This document shows, piece after piece, positions 42,398-51,936 of a stretch of DNA of 64,000 nucleotides. The DNA lies in assembly GCA_003248075.1 (NCBI GenBank), contig QJYK01000321.1, positions 1 through 64,000 on the forward strand, read 5' to 3'. Numbering within the stretch: position 1 is the first letter of the stretch; each line of letters starts with the position of its first letter. The position numbers and the translations under genes were made by a program. Origin of the DNA: Gemmatimonadota bacterium. GTDB lineage: Bacteria > Gemmatimonadota > Gemmatimonadetes > Longimicrobiales > Gaopeijiaceae. Below the pieces are notes generated by a model. That model saw only the letters and a program-made list of their open reading frames with translations. It had not been told where the DNA came from and ran no database searches.

Positions 42398-45122
42398 AGA
42401 CGCCGGGCGCCCGCCCCGCCTGGCCCACCTGCTCATCCGTGGTCGCCTTCCCGCGGAGCTGGCCGATGCGGTGAGCGGTGACCTGGAAGAGGAATACCGC
42501 CGTCGGCGCGCCGGCGGGACGGGCCGGGCCCGCTCGGACCTCTGGTTCTGGGGGCAAGCCGTGACCCTTCGCGCGGGATCACTCCGCCGGGCCTCCGCGA
42601 GGCTGCGCGCGATGACACCCACCTGGGAGCGCAACCGGCCGCGCCGTGCCGGCCACGATCAAACCACGAGGAGCTGGATGCCCATGCGTCCCGACGACGT
42701 CAAGTACGCGGTGCGCCGGCTCGTGCGCGCCCCCGGGTTCACCCTGGTCGCCGTCCTGTCCCTCGCACTCGGGATCGGGGCGAACACGGCCATGTTCAGC
42801 CTGGTCAACGCCGTGCTCCTGCGCGATCTGCCGGTGCGCGCTCCCGAGCAGCTCGTCGAGGTCTACACGTCCGACGAGGACGGATATCCGTACGCGACGT
42901 CGTCCTATCCCGACTTCGCCGACCTACGCGGCCGGGATGAGGTCTTCCGGGACGTCATGGGTACGAGAACCTTCGTCTCGAGGTTGGATCAGGGGGAGCG
43001 TCCCCAGGTGGTCTTCGGGGAGGCAGTCTCCTGGAATTACTTCTCGGGCCTCGGGGTGCCCATGGCCCTCGGCCGCTCGTTCCTCGAAGAGGAGGACCGC
43101 ACAGCGGGGACGCACCCGGTCACGGTCCTGGGCTATCGCACCTGGCAACGGGACTTCGGCGGCGATCCGTCGATCCTCGGTGGCTCCGTCCGGCTCGACG
43201 GGAGACCGTATACGGTGGTCGGGGTCGCCCCGGAGTCGTTCACGGGCTCGATGCCGGTGCTGGTCACCAGCCTGTACGTTCCCACGATGCAGGTCGAGGC
43301 CATCGGCGGGTTCGAGGGACAGACGAGCCGCCGGTCGAGTCGGAGCATGTTCCTCAAGGCGCGCCTCGGACCGGGCGTGACCGTCGATCAGGCGAACGCC
43401 TGGCTGGCGGCCTTTTCGGCTGCCCTCGCTGAGCAGTACCCGGATTCGAACGAGGGTCGGCTGATGACGGCGATCCCGATTGGGGACGTGGCGCTGCATC
43501 CGCTGGTCGACCGCGTCCTCAAGCCGGTCGCCGCCCTCCTGCTGGTCGTGGTCGGCCTGGTGCTGGTCATCGCGTGTGCCAACCTCGCGAGCTTTCTCCT
43601 GGCTCGAGCCGAAGATCGCAGGAAGGAGATCGCCGTGCGCCTGGCGCTGGGCGCAGGACGCGCGTCCCTGATTCGTCAGCTTCTGGTCGAGACCGTGATG
43701 CTCGCGCTCCTGGGCGGGGCCGTGGGCATCCTGCTCGCGGATTGGACGCTGGGACTCCTCATGAGCTTCAAGCCACCGATCCCGATCCCCGTCGATTTCG
43801 ACGTGTCGCTCGATCGCACGGTCCTCCTGTTCACGGCCGGGGTCTCCCTCGCGGCGGGGATCGCGTTCGGGCTCGCGCCGGCCCTGCAGGCGACCAGGCC
43901 TGACATCGCTCCCACGCTCAAGGACGAGGGGACCGGCGGCGGGAGACCGCGGAGGTGGACGCTCCGCCGCGGACTCGTGGTCACCCAGGTGGCGCTTTCC
44001 TTCGTGCTCCTGATCGGTGCCGGGCTCTTCGTCCGCAGCCTGCAAAAGGCTCAGCGGATCGATCCGGGGTTCGACATCGGCCCCGCCGCGCTGGTCTGGC
44101 CCTTTGCCCAGATCTCCGGATACGACACCGACGAGGCGGTGGCGGGCCTGTACCGCGAGCTCGAAGAGCGCCTTCTCGCCCACCCGGCGATCGAGCGGGT
44201 GGGGGTGGCGGACCGATTCCCTCTCGGTGCCGCCGTACAGACATCCGGATACGTGCTTCCCGGGATCCCCGCGGACAGTCGGGATGGCGACTACGACCTC
44301 GACAACGCGCATGTGTCCCCGGGCTACTTCGACGCCATGGGGGTACCCATCCTGTCGGGCCGGACCTTCACCGACGACGACCGCGCAGGGGAGCGCGTGA
44401 TCATCGTCAGTGAGGCGTTCGTGCGCCGCTTCTACCCGGGCGAGGACGTGGTCGGGAGCACCATCGAAGACGGATCGGGCCAGCCGCTCCGCATCGTCGG
44501 CGTGGCGCGCGACACCAGGGTCCGCACGCTCGGGGAGTCTCCCCGGCCCTTCGTCTACGAGCTCGTGGGGCAGGGTGGAATGTTCGGCGCGGAGTTCGTG
44601 GTGAGAGGGAAGGGAACCGGGGCGGAGCTCCTGGAAGTGACGCGTTCGGTCCTCGACGAGGTCGATCCCGACCTGGTCCTCATGGAGGCCAAGACCATGA
44701 ACGAACACCTCGCGCTCATGCTATTCCCTCCGCGTATGGCGGCCATGCTGCTGTCAGTCTTCGGCGGCTTGGCCCTCGTGCTGGCGGCCATTGGCATCTA
44801 CGGCGTCGTGAGCCATGCGGTGGCGAAGAGGACACGCGAGCTCGGGATCCGCATGTCGTTGGGTGCGTCGGCACGGGACGTCGTGCGTATGGCGGTCGGA
44901 GGCGGCATGCGGCTCGTCGGGGTCGGCGCAGTGGTGGGGATCCTCCTCGCCGCTACGGTCTCCTGGTCCATCTCTCGCTTCCTCTACGGGATCGGGACCA
45001 CGGACCTGGCCACCTTCGCCGGCATACCGGTCCTGCTGACCCTGGTGGCCCTGCTGGCCGCGTGGGTCCCCGCACGGCGGGCGTCGGCGGTCGATCCGGT
45101 CAGGGCGCTCCGCGCCGAGTAG
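42387..45122 (+). CDS. ADOP-type duplicated ABC permease
   Basis: 911-aa permease. Prefix domain LAHLLIRGRLPAELADAVSGDLEEEYRRRR (GDLEEE), TM1 with VLSLALGIGANTAMFSLVNAVLLRD, periplasmic MacB core, FtsX helices with VIACANLASFLLARAEDRRKEIAVRLALGAG, second core, and a final IGIYGVVSHAVAKRTRELGIRMSLGASARDVVRM ending ARRASAVDPVRALRAE. It sits in tandem with a similar ADOP gene, each with its own PadR gene. Confidence 0.9.
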   Translation: MSVEDAGRPPRLAHLLIRGRLPAELADAVSGDLEEEYRRRRAGGTGRARSDLWFWGQAVTLRAGSLRRASARLRAMTPTWERNRPRRAGHDQTTRSWMPMRPDDVKYAVRRLVRAPGFTLVAVLSLALGIGANTAMFSLVNAVLLRDLPVRAPEQLVEVYTSDEDGYPYATSSYPDFADLRGRDEVFRDVMGTRTFVSRLDQGERPQVVFGEAVSWNYFSGLGVPMALGRSFLEEEDRTAGTHPVTVLGYRTWQRDFGGDPSILGGSVRLDGRPYTVVGVAPESFTGSMPVLVTSLYVPTMQVEAIGGFEGQTSRRSSRSMFLKARLGPGVTVDQANAWLAAFSAALAEQYPDSNEGRLMTAIPIGDVALHPLVDRVLKPVAALLLVVVGLVLVIACANLASFLLARAEDRRKEIAVRLALGAGRASLIRQLLVETVMLALLGGAVGILLADWTLGLLMSFKPPIPIPVDFDVSLDRTVLLFTAGVSLAAGIAFGLAPALQATRPDIAPTLKDEGTGGGRPRRWTLRRGLVVTQVALSFVLLIGAGLFVRSLQKAQRIDPGFDIGPAALVWPFAQISGYDTDEAVAGLYRELEERLLAHPAIERVGVADRFPLGAAVQTSGYVLPGIPADSRDGDYDLDNAHVSPGYFDAMGVPILSGRTFTDDDRAGERVIIVSEAFVRRFYPGEDVVGSTIEDGSGQPLRIVGVARDTRVRTLGESPRPFVYELVGQGGMFGAEFVVRGKGTGAELLEVTRSVLDEVDPDLVLMEAKTMNEHLALMLFPPRMAAMLLSVFGGLALVLAAIGIYGVVSHAVAKRTRELGIRMSLGASARDVVRMAVGGGMRLVGVGAVVGILLAATVSWSISRFLYGIGTTDLATFAGIPVLLTLVALLAAWVPARRASAVDPVRALRAE

Positions 45123-45173
45123 ACGCGCGGCGCTTCCGCCGACGCGCCTCGGCCCCTATCCTAAGTGCACTGG

Positions 45174-45203
45174 GCGCCGCCCCGGATCGCTCCGGGGCGG
45201 CGC
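45174..45203 (+). terminator. Perfect 13-bp GC hairpin
   Basis: GCGCCGCCCCGGA / TCCGGGGCGGCGC with a TCGC tetraloop, 51 nt after the ADOP stop and 60 nt before greA. Very likely terminator of the PadR/ADOP unit. Confidence 0.75.
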
Positions 45204-45263
45204 TCTCGCATCCGGCCGCGCGCGGCCGCTGACGGCGGGGGCAACCACCGAGAGAGACCGAGC

Positions 45264-45752
45264 ATGCTGGACGACATCAAGCAGAGGATCGAGCACGAGA
45301 TCGCTCAGCTCACCGAGGAGCTCAACGTCGAGCTTCCCAAGCGCATCAAGGTCGCCTTGGAGCACGGCGACCTTCGCGAGAACTCGGAGTACAAGTCCGC
45401 GAAGGAGCGGCAGGAGTTCGTCCAGGCCAGGCTCAACCACCTCACCCGGCGTATGGGTGAATTGTCCAAGATCGACGTGAAGGAGATGCCGTACGACCGC
45501 GTCGGATTCGGCTCGAAGGTCAGGATCCGGGATCTGGACCTCGGCGACGACTACGACTTCACCATCGTGGCGGGAGACTTCATCGATCTGGACGCCGGGC
45601 ACGTCTCGCTGGCCTCGCCGATCGGGAGGGGGCTGCTGGGCGCGCAGATCGACGAGGAGGTGACGGTCGCGCTGCCTGCCGGGGAGCGGCGCTACCGGAT
45701 TCTCGAGCTGGTCACCCTTCCGCAGCAGCTCGACTCGGGATCGTCCGGCTGA
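45264..45752 (+). CDS. greA: Transcription elongation factor GreA
   Basis: 162-aa factor that stimulates RNA cleavage by backtracked RNA polymerase. The N-terminal coiled coil runs over residues 1-75 (DDIKQRIEHEIAQLTEELN...), with acidic tip residues in EHGDLRENSEYKSAKERQEFVQARL. The C-terminal FKBP-like domain has VGFGSKVRIRDLDLGDDYDF and ASPIGRGLLGAQIDEEVTVALPAGERRYRI. Length and motifs are standard. Confidence 0.95.
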   Translation: MLDDIKQRIEHEIAQLTEELNVELPKRIKVALEHGDLRENSEYKSAKERQEFVQARLNHLTRRMGELSKIDVKEMPYDRVGFGSKVRIRDLDLGDDYDFTIVAGDFIDLDAGHVSLASPIGRGLLGAQIDEEVTVALPAGERRYRILELVTLPQQLDSGSSG

Positions 45753-45792
45753 AGTCGTCGCGCGCGCCAGCCCGGGAACCGAGCAGCGGGCG

Positions 45793-46530
45793 GTGGTGGG
45801 GTCCGGCGTGACGGCCGTTGGCGGGACCCGGCCCCGGCCGTCGGGTGCGGAGCCACTCGTGAAGCTGGTGGACCTGTGCAAATCCTACCGCGAGGGAGAC
45901 CGCACCCATGTGGTGCTCGACCGCGCGAGCGGCGAGATCGCGGCCGGTGAGCGCGTCGCGATCCTGGGGCCATCCGGCTCCGGCAAGTCCACGCTGCTCA
46001 ACCTCATCAGCGGCATCGACCCGCCCGACTCGGGAAAGGTCCTCATCGAGGGGATCGACATCGCGGCGCTTCCGGAGCGTGAGCGCACGCTCTTCAGGCG
46101 TCACCGCATCGGCTTCGTGTTTCAACTCCTGAACCTGCTTCCCACGCTGACCGTGCTCGAGAACCTGCTGCTTCCGGTCGAATTGACGGGCGGATTCGGA
46201 CCCTCAGACGAGGAGCGGGCGCGGGCGCTTTTGGGGGAGGTGGGCCTCGCCCGGCGGGAGGATGCCTTTCCCGATCGCCTGTCCGGGGGCGAGCAGCAGC
46301 GGGTCGCGGTAGCCCGGGCGCTCATGCACCGCCCTGCGCTCGTCCTCGCAGACGAGCCGACCGGCAACCTCGACGAGGACACGGCGCGCCGCGTCATCGA
46401 GCTGCTGGACAGCCTCGTACGCGCGGATGGCGCGGCGCTCGTGCTGGTGACCCACGCTCGGGATCTGGCAAGAAGGACGGACCGCGTGCTGCGCCTCACG
46501 CACGGGGCGCTGGTGGACGGGGACGCGTGA
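45793..46530 (+). CDS. ABC transporter ATPase (LolD/MacB type)
   Basis: 245-aa ATPase. Walker A GPSGSGKST, Q-loop VFQLLNLLPTLTVLENLLLPVEL, signature LSGGEQQRVAVARAL, Walker B LVLADEPTGNLD and H-loop VTHARDLA. It pairs with the 850-aa FtsX-type permease that overlaps its stop (GTGA), and with an AttH-like lipoprotein further on. Start uncertain: GTG at 45793, 45808 or 45859. By context it corresponds to AttE of attEFGH-type loci. Confidence 0.9.
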   Translation: MVGSGVTAVGGTRPRPSGAEPLVKLVDLCKSYREGDRTHVVLDRASGEIAAGERVAILGPSGSGKSTLLNLISGIDPPDSGKVLIEGIDIAALPERERTLFRRHRIGFVFQLLNLLPTLTVLENLLLPVELTGGFGPSDEERARALLGEVGLARREDAFPDRLSGGEQQRVAVARALMHRPALVLADEPTGNLDEDTARRVIELLDSLVRADGAALVLVTHARDLARRTDRVLRLTHGALVDGDA

Positions 46531-49079
46531 GCCTCCTGCGGCGCTCGAGCGCCCGCTACCACTTGCAACACCCCACCCAGCTCGCGCTGACCGCGCTGGG
46601 CGTCGCGCTGGGAGTCGCCGTGGTCGTCGCCGTGCACCTGGCGGTCCGTAGCTCGCGAGCCGCTTTCCGGGCCTCCGTCGAGACCGTGGCAGGCCGGGCC
46701 ACCCACGTCGTCACACCGGCCTCGGGCGGTCTGGACGAGCGACTGATCCGGCACATCCGAGTCGACCTGGGGATCGATCGCGCGGCGCCCATCGTGGAGG
46801 GCTACGCGACGAGCGCGGCGCTGCCCGGTCGGGTGTTGCGCGTGCTCGGGGTGGACCCCTTCTCCGAGGCGCCCTTCCGGGCCTGGGCGGTCGACGGGTC
46901 CGTCGGGCTGGACGTGGCGCGCTTCGTTACCGCCGCCGATGGGGTGATGCTCCCGGCCGGCACGGCGGCTGGTGCCGGCGTGCGAGCGGGCGACACGCTG
47001 CCCGTGTCCGTAAACGGGAGACCCTGGACCTTACGCGTGGCCGGGCTCGTCGATCCAAAGGATGCGCTCACCTCCGAGGGGGTCAGGGACCTGCTGCTCG
47101 TCGACATCGCGACGGCACAGACGATCCTCGGCATGACCGGAAGGCTGTCGCGAATCGACCTGTGGCTTCCGGATGACGAGGCCGGACGGCAGGAGCTGGC
47201 CCGGGTCCGGTCGGTCCTGCCACCCGACGCCCGTCTCGAGCCGGCCGGTGCGCGTGCCGACGTGCTGCGAGGGATGATCGACGCCTTCGATCTCAACCTG
47301 ACCGCGCTCAGCCTGCTCGCGCTGATCTTCGGGATGTTCCTGGTCTACAACGCGATGACGTTCTCCGTGGTCCGGAGAAGGGAGATGCTCGGCGGTCTCC
47401 GCGCCCTCGGGGTGACCCGTCGGCAGATCGTCGGCATCGTGCTCGCGGAGGCCGCCCTGATCGGCGGGGTCGGGGCCGTCCTGGGTACGCTCCTGGGCGT
47501 CGGGTTGGGGCGCGGACTGGTGGGTATGGTCCTGCGTACCGTCAACGATCTCTGGCTCGTCGTGTCGGTCGAGCGGCTCACCCTTCCACCCGTTGCGCTC
47601 AGCGGAGGGGTGCTCCTCGGCATCCTCGCTACGTTGGTGGCCTCGCTGCCGCCCGCCGTCGAGGCGGCGACGTCGCCGCCTCGACTGGCCCGGATGCGCT
47701 CCACCCTCGAGGAACGCGCCCGTCGAATGGTCCCCCGTGCGGCGGCGCTCGGGTCTATATCGGCTGTCGCCGGCGTCGCCCTCGTCGGACTTTCCACGCA
47801 TTCTCTCGGCGTGAGCTTCGCCGCGCTTTTCCTGCTCGTGCTCGGCCTGGCCCTGCTCACTCCGTTGGCCACCGTCGTGCTGATCGGTGTGCTCCGTCCG
47901 GTCGCGTCGTGGGCGGGTGGCCTCCTCGGCACGATGGCCTCGCGGGGAGTCGTGACGACCCTCAGCCGAACCGCACCGGCGGTCGCCGCGCTGGTGGTCG
48001 CGCTATCGGTCACCGTCGGTCTCGGTGTGATGATCGACAGCTTCCGCGGTACCCTGACCCGTTGGCTGGACGCTACGCTGCAAGCCGACCTGTACGTCTC
48101 CCTGCCCTCGGTGCTGGCATCCCGGGCGGACGGAACCCTGGACCCTGTCGTCGTGGAGGCCCTGATCGCGCACCCCGCCGTCGAAGGTCACAGCACCTAC
48201 CGGAGCCGGGATCTGCGCCTCGGGGATCGTCTTGTGCGCCTCGTGGCCGTGGAGCTGGACCGGCGTGGGGAAGCTGGCTTCGACTTCGTCCGGACGGTCG
48301 GAGACCGTACCTTCGACCGCTTCCGCACGGGGGATGGCGTGCTCGTATCCGAGCCGCTCGCGTACCGGATGCGGCTCTCGGTCGAAGACGGGCTCGAGCT
48401 CCCGACTCCCGACGGGGTCAGCCGGCTCCGAGTCCTCGGGGTCTTCCGTGACTATGGGTCGGACCAGGGCGTCGTCATGATGTCAAGATCCGCGTTCGAC
48501 CGGCTGTTCCGAGATACCGGGGTGACGTCGTTGGGACTCTTTCTCGCCCCCGGCGTGGACCTGGCCCGGGTGGTGAGCGAGCTCGAGGCGCGCGTGGCCT
48601 CGGTGGGCGATCAAGCGGTCCTGGTCCGCCCGACCGCAGCGCTGCGCGAGGGCTCGCTCCAGGTCTTCGAACGCACGTTCCGCGTGACCGCGGTGTTGCG
48701 GATGCTGGCGCTGATCGTGGCCTTCGTGGGCGTCCTGAGCGCGCTCATGGCACTCGAGCTGGAGCGCGCCCGCGAGCTCGGTGTGCTCAGGTCGATCGGG
48801 CTCACGCCGGGGCAGGTTTGGGGGCTGGTGACGACGCAAACCGGGCTTCTCGGCTTCGTGGCGGGAATCCTCTCGCTTCCGATCGGCGTGGTCCTGTCGA
48901 TCGTGATGATCGAAGTAATCAATCGGAGGTCGTTCGGCTGGTCGCTGGACCTGGGCGTCGGGGCGGCGGTGTTGGCGCAGGCCGTGGCCCTGGCCCTGGT
49001 CGCCGCTCTGCTGGCCGGCCTCTACCCGGCGTGGCGCATGTCGCGGGCGTCGCCCGCCGCTGCGCTCCGAGGCGAGTGA
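46527..49079 (+). CDS. FtsX-like ABC permease
   Basis: 850-aa permease with two FtsX domains. After an initial TM (LALTALGVALGVAVVVAVHLAV) and periplasmic domain comes the first FtsX segment (FLVYNAMTFSVVRRREMLGGLRALGVTRRQIVGIVLAEA), then a second TM/periplasmic block and a second FtsX segment (LELERARELGVLRSIGLTPGQVWGLVTTQTGLLGF). GTG start overlaps the ATPase stop. Works with the upstream ATPase, perhaps extracting or exporting a lipid or lipoprotein. Confidence 0.9.
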   Translation: MSLLRRSSARYHLQHPTQLALTALGVALGVAVVVAVHLAVRSSRAAFRASVETVAGRATHVVTPASGGLDERLIRHIRVDLGIDRAAPIVEGYATSAALPGRVLRVLGVDPFSEAPFRAWAVDGSVGLDVARFVTAADGVMLPAGTAAGAGVRAGDTLPVSVNGRPWTLRVAGLVDPKDALTSEGVRDLLLVDIATAQTILGMTGRLSRIDLWLPDDEAGRQELARVRSVLPPDARLEPAGARADVLRGMIDAFDLNLTALSLLALIFGMFLVYNAMTFSVVRRREMLGGLRALGVTRRQIVGIVLAEAALIGGVGAVLGTLLGVGLGRGLVGMVLRTVNDLWLVVSVERLTLPPVALSGGVLLGILATLVASLPPAVEAATSPPRLARMRSTLEERARRMVPRAAALGSISAVAGVALVGLSTHSLGVSFAALFLLVLGLALLTPLATVVLIGVLRPVASWAGGLLGTMASRGVVTTLSRTAPAVAALVVALSVTVGLGVMIDSFRGTLTRWLDATLQADLYVSLPSVLASRADGTLDPVVVEALIAHPAVEGHSTYRSRDLRLGDRLVRLVAVELDRRGEAGFDFVRTVGDRTFDRFRTGDGVLVSEPLAYRMRLSVEDGLELPTPDGVSRLRVLGVFRDYGSDQGVVMMSRSAFDRLFRDTGVTSLGLFLAPGVDLARVVSELEARVASVGDQAVLVRPTAALREGSLQVFERTFRVTAVLRMLALIVAFVGVLSALMALELERARELGVLRSIGLTPGQVWGLVTTQTGLLGFVAGILSLPIGVVLSIVMIEVINRRSFGWSLDLGVGAAVLAQAVALALVAALLAGLYPAWRMSRASPAAALRGE

Positions 49080-50251
49080 GCCGGCCCTGGGCGGGGGGAT
49101 CGCCGGGGCGACGGTGCCGGCTCCTCGCCGGGGCGCTCGCGCTGGGGGCGTGCGGACCCTCCGAGGCTCCCGTTCCGCCCCGTCTCTCGCTGGCTGGCGT
49201 CCTCGGCGGCGTCGATACTGCGGGCTACGACCGAGCAGTCGAGCCGCGACCCATCGGGCTCCCGGCGGACCATGGGCCGCATCCGGGGTTCCGCTCGGAG
49301 TGGTGGTACCTCACGGGCAACCTCGAAGGCGACGGCGGGCGCCCGTTCGGGTTCCAGCTCACGATCTTCAGGGCTTCGCTCGCCCCCGCCGCGCCCACCT
49401 CGGCGTCGGCATGGGCGACCAACCAGGCGTACATGGCCCATCTCGCCCTGACGGACCCGCAGGCGGGGCGCTTTCTCGCCCGCGAGCGCTTCGCGCGTGG
49501 GGCCCAGGGCCTCGCCGGGGCGAGCGCCGACCCCCTGCGGGTCTGGTTGGGCGACTGGCGGCTGGAGGGCGGCGGACCGGGCGGTCCGTCGGGGATGACG
49601 CTCCGGGCGAGCGATGCCGACCTGACCGTCGAGCTCGATCTCGAGCCGGGCAAGCCCGTGGTCCTGCAGGGCGAGCGGGGTCTCAGCAGGAAGGGCCCCC
49701 GCCCCGGGAACGCGTCGTACTACTACTCGCTGACCCGGATGCCCGCGAGGGGGCGCGTGGTATCCGGGAAGGACACCATCGACGTCGCCGGCACCGCGTG
49801 GCTCGACCGCGAGTGGAGCACCTCGGTGCTGCCCGACGGGGTCGTCGGTTGGGACTGGTTCGCGCTCCAGCTCGACGACGGCTGGGACGTCATGGCCTAC
49901 CGGCTCCGCCGCGGCGACGGGAGCGCGAGCCCGTTCAGCGAGGGGGTCGTCGTGGACCCGGCCGGTCGGGCCGTCGGGCTCACCTGGGGCACGGACGTCG
50001 AGGTGGAGCAGACCGGCGCGTGGACGTCACCCCACTCGGGCGTCCGGTATCCCTCCGGATGGGTGCTGACGGTGCCGTCGCGGGGGTGGCGTCTACGACT
50101 GGAGCCCCTCATGGCGGATCAGGAGCTCGACCTCTCCTTCAGATACTGGGAGGGCGCGGTTACGGTGCGGGGTGAGCAGCGTGGCAGCGGACCCACGGGC
50201 AGGGGGTACGTGGAGCTGACCGGGTACGACGGGAACCCTCCCGCCCGTTGA
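49076..50251 (+). CDS. AttH/CrtC-like lipocalin-fold lipoprotein
   Basis: 391-aa lipoprotein (lipobox LALGAC). The mature part has the AttH/carotenoid-1,2-hydratase-like double-calycin pattern: HPGFRSEWWYLTGNLEGDGGRPFGFQLTIFR, YYYSLTRMPARGRV, GTAWLDREWSTSVLPDGVVGWDWFALQLDDGWDVMAYRLRR and RGYVELTGYDG. GTG at 49076 overlaps the permease stop. ATPase, FtsX permease and AttH in this order match the attEFGH arrangement. A lipid-binding or hydratase-like role is inferred from the fold. Confidence 0.85.
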   Translation: MSRPWAGGSPGRRCRLLAGALALGACGPSEAPVPPRLSLAGVLGGVDTAGYDRAVEPRPIGLPADHGPHPGFRSEWWYLTGNLEGDGGRPFGFQLTIFRASLAPAAPTSASAWATNQAYMAHLALTDPQAGRFLARERFARGAQGLAGASADPLRVWLGDWRLEGGGPGGPSGMTLRASDADLTVELDLEPGKPVVLQGERGLSRKGPRPGNASYYYSLTRMPARGRVVSGKDTIDVAGTAWLDREWSTSVLPDGVVGWDWFALQLDDGWDVMAYRLRRGDGSASPFSEGVVVDPAGRAVGLTWGTDVEVEQTGAWTSPHSGVRYPSGWVLTVPSRGWRLRLEPLMADQELDLSFRYWEGAVTVRGEQRGSGPTGRGYVELTGYDGNPPAR

Positions 50252-50397
50252 AGAGCCGCGGACTGGGGCTTCTCTAGGGAAGCTCTGCACAGGTATGCCG
50301 CCCCAACCCGCGATCCCGCATGATCAGGTCCCCCGTGGCGATGGGCGCATGGGGGTTTCGCCGGTGATGCATCGTCTCTCCTTCCATGAGAAGGCCA

Positions 50398-50652
50398 ACT
50401 CTGTCAAGGCCGACGTGGCGGCAACGCCGGAGGCGATCCACCCGCACGCGATGCTTCCATTCGCACTCTTGATGGGTCCGTAGATGGGGACCGCGGTGCA
50501 TGTTGGTGTCCGCATGGGCTGGGGTGCTGCAAACTTCTCGTCGGTTTCCCCCCGAAGGGGGCCTCAGGAGAGACGCGCAGTCGCCCCAGGACCAGGCGGT
50601 CGGGTAGAGCGGGACTCCGGATGCTGCCTCGTCGTAGAACGTGATCCCTCTC
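50398..50652 (-). ncRNA. Candidate bridge-RNA region of the IS
   Basis: About 255 nt of noncoding DNA lie between the transposase stop and the left subterminal repeat, against about 90 nt upstream of the transposase. In IS1111-group elements the structured bridge RNA that selects target and donor is encoded downstream of the transposase, so this is the expected place. Folding could not be computed here; the guide loops are not identified. Confidence 0.4.
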
Positions 50653-51717
50653 CTATGCGGCGGCGGCGGCGTGCTGATTCTCGCGCAGGGGCTGATAGAC
50701 CTCGCCGGTGCTCCAGAGTCGGTGGAGGAGCACGGCCAGTTTGCGAGCCACCGCCACGGCTGCCTTCTTCTTCGCCGTCTTGCTTCCTCCACCTCGTTCG
50801 ATGTAGTGCAGGCCCCAACGACGTAGGTCCGTGTCGGGGCCGAAGTGTCCCAGGATGTAGTGAGCGGACTGGACCAGCAGACGCCTCAGGAACTCGTCGC
50901 CCGCTTTGGTGATGCGCAGCTCCGGCTCGGACTCGCCCGAGTCGTCATGTCGGCGCGTGAGGCCCAGATACGCTCCCACAGCGCGGCTGCTGGGGAAGCG
51001 AGCCGGGTCTTCGATCACGAGACAGAAGGTCAGTGCCGTGACCGGACCCACTCCCTTGATCTGCCGCAACACACCGGTCTCCGGGTAGCGCTCCTCGCAG
51101 AGGGCTTCGAGCTGCTTGTCGAAGAAGCGAATCTGACGCGACAGCGCACGGATCATCTCCACGACCGGTTCCAAGCCAGCCCGCAGGGCTTCGGGCACAT
51201 GCTCCTCCGCCTTGGCGGCGAACCCCTCGGCAGAGGATCCCGGGATCCGCGCCCCGTACGACTTGACGCTCCCCCGTACGTGATTGATCAAGCCCGTCCG
51301 GGCGCGCACCACGGCATCGCGTGCCCGCACCACGCCCAGGTCCACTTGCGCCTCTTCACTCCGATGCTGGATCGGGTAGAGCAGCTTGGGGTCCACCCGG
51401 CCCAGCCGCGCCAGCGTCTCGGCATCCACCGGGTCACGCTTCTTCGGATTGCTGTGGATCAGCGCGACCATGCGGGCGTTGGCGACGATGACCTCGTGGT
51501 TCAGCTTCTTCAGGAGCCGGCTGATCCAGGGCGAGTGTGGACCCGCCTCGAGCACGACTCGACGACGACGTCCGGCGAAGTACGCCTCCAGCGCTCTTGG
51601 TGTCGTTCGCACCCGACCTTCCTCCACAACCTCGCCCTCCTCCGTGATCGTGTAGGTGCTGCTGTACCGGTCGCTCACGTCCAGTCCTGTGATTACCTTC
51701 GGTGTAACTGAGCTCAT
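50653..51717 (-). CDS. IS110 family transposase (DEDD recombinase)
   Basis: 354-aa RNA-guided recombinase of the IS110 family. The RuvC-like DEDD residues are D13 (ITGLDVSDRY), E57 (VVLEAGPHSPW), D95 and D98 (KKRDPVDAETLARL). A helix-hairpin-helix (IKGVGPVTALTF, about 219-231) opens the C-terminal Transposase_20 domain, where S260 in RHDDSGES is the likely catalytic serine, followed by ITKAGDEFLRRLLVQSAHYIL. All key residues are present and the frame is intact, so the element may be active. Confidence 0.95.
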   Translation of the reverse strand: MSSVTPKVITGLDVSDRYSSTYTITEEGEVVEEGRVRTTPRALEAYFAGRRRRVVLEAGPHSPWISRLLKKLNHEVIVANARMVALIHSNPKKRDPVDAETLARLGRVDPKLLYPIQHRSEEAQVDLGVVRARDAVVRARTGLINHVRGSVKSYGARIPGSSAEGFAAKAEEHVPEALRAGLEPVVEMIRALSRQIRFFDKQLEALCEERYPETGVLRQIKGVGPVTALTFCLVIEDPARFPSSRAVGAYLGLTRRHDDSGESEPELRITKAGDEFLRRLLVQSAHYILGHFGPDTDLRRWGLHYIERGGGSKTAKKKAAVAVARKLAVLLHRLWSTGEVYQPLRENQHAAAAA

Positions 51718-51936
51718 TGGGGCCAGTCTCCTACGCTGTGGGCTTCGAGCCCGTCATACTCTCTGGAGCACCCATCATCTGGGCGACTCCGTCGAGCGTG
51801 GAGGCTGGCCTTCTCATTCCAACTTCTCGCCGTAGCGCTGCTACGACTCGTCGTCGTTCCTCCCCTGACCGACGAAAGCCCGGGCACCGCCGCGAAGCGG
51901 TGGTCGCGCGGGGTACCATACCTGTGCAGAGCTTCC

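Larger units (their letters stand above)
50386..51817 (-). mobile_element. IS110 family element, IS1111-like
   Basis: ATGAGAAGGCCA (50386-50397) and TGGCCTTCTCAT (51806-51817) are 12-bp inverted repeats flanking the DEDD transposase gene; IS1111-group elements carry such subterminal repeats and are about 1.4-1.5 kb long. Exact ends are not fixed because this family makes little or no target duplication. Joining the flanks restores the order found in the repeat at 10110-10265, which supports insertion into that repeat. Confidence 0.7.

Noticed and set aside
50274-50792. 172-codon minus-strand frame in the IS 3' region
   Set aside because: Overlaps the transposase end in another frame, runs into the outer terminal repeat and shows no domain; noncoding RNA is the better reading.
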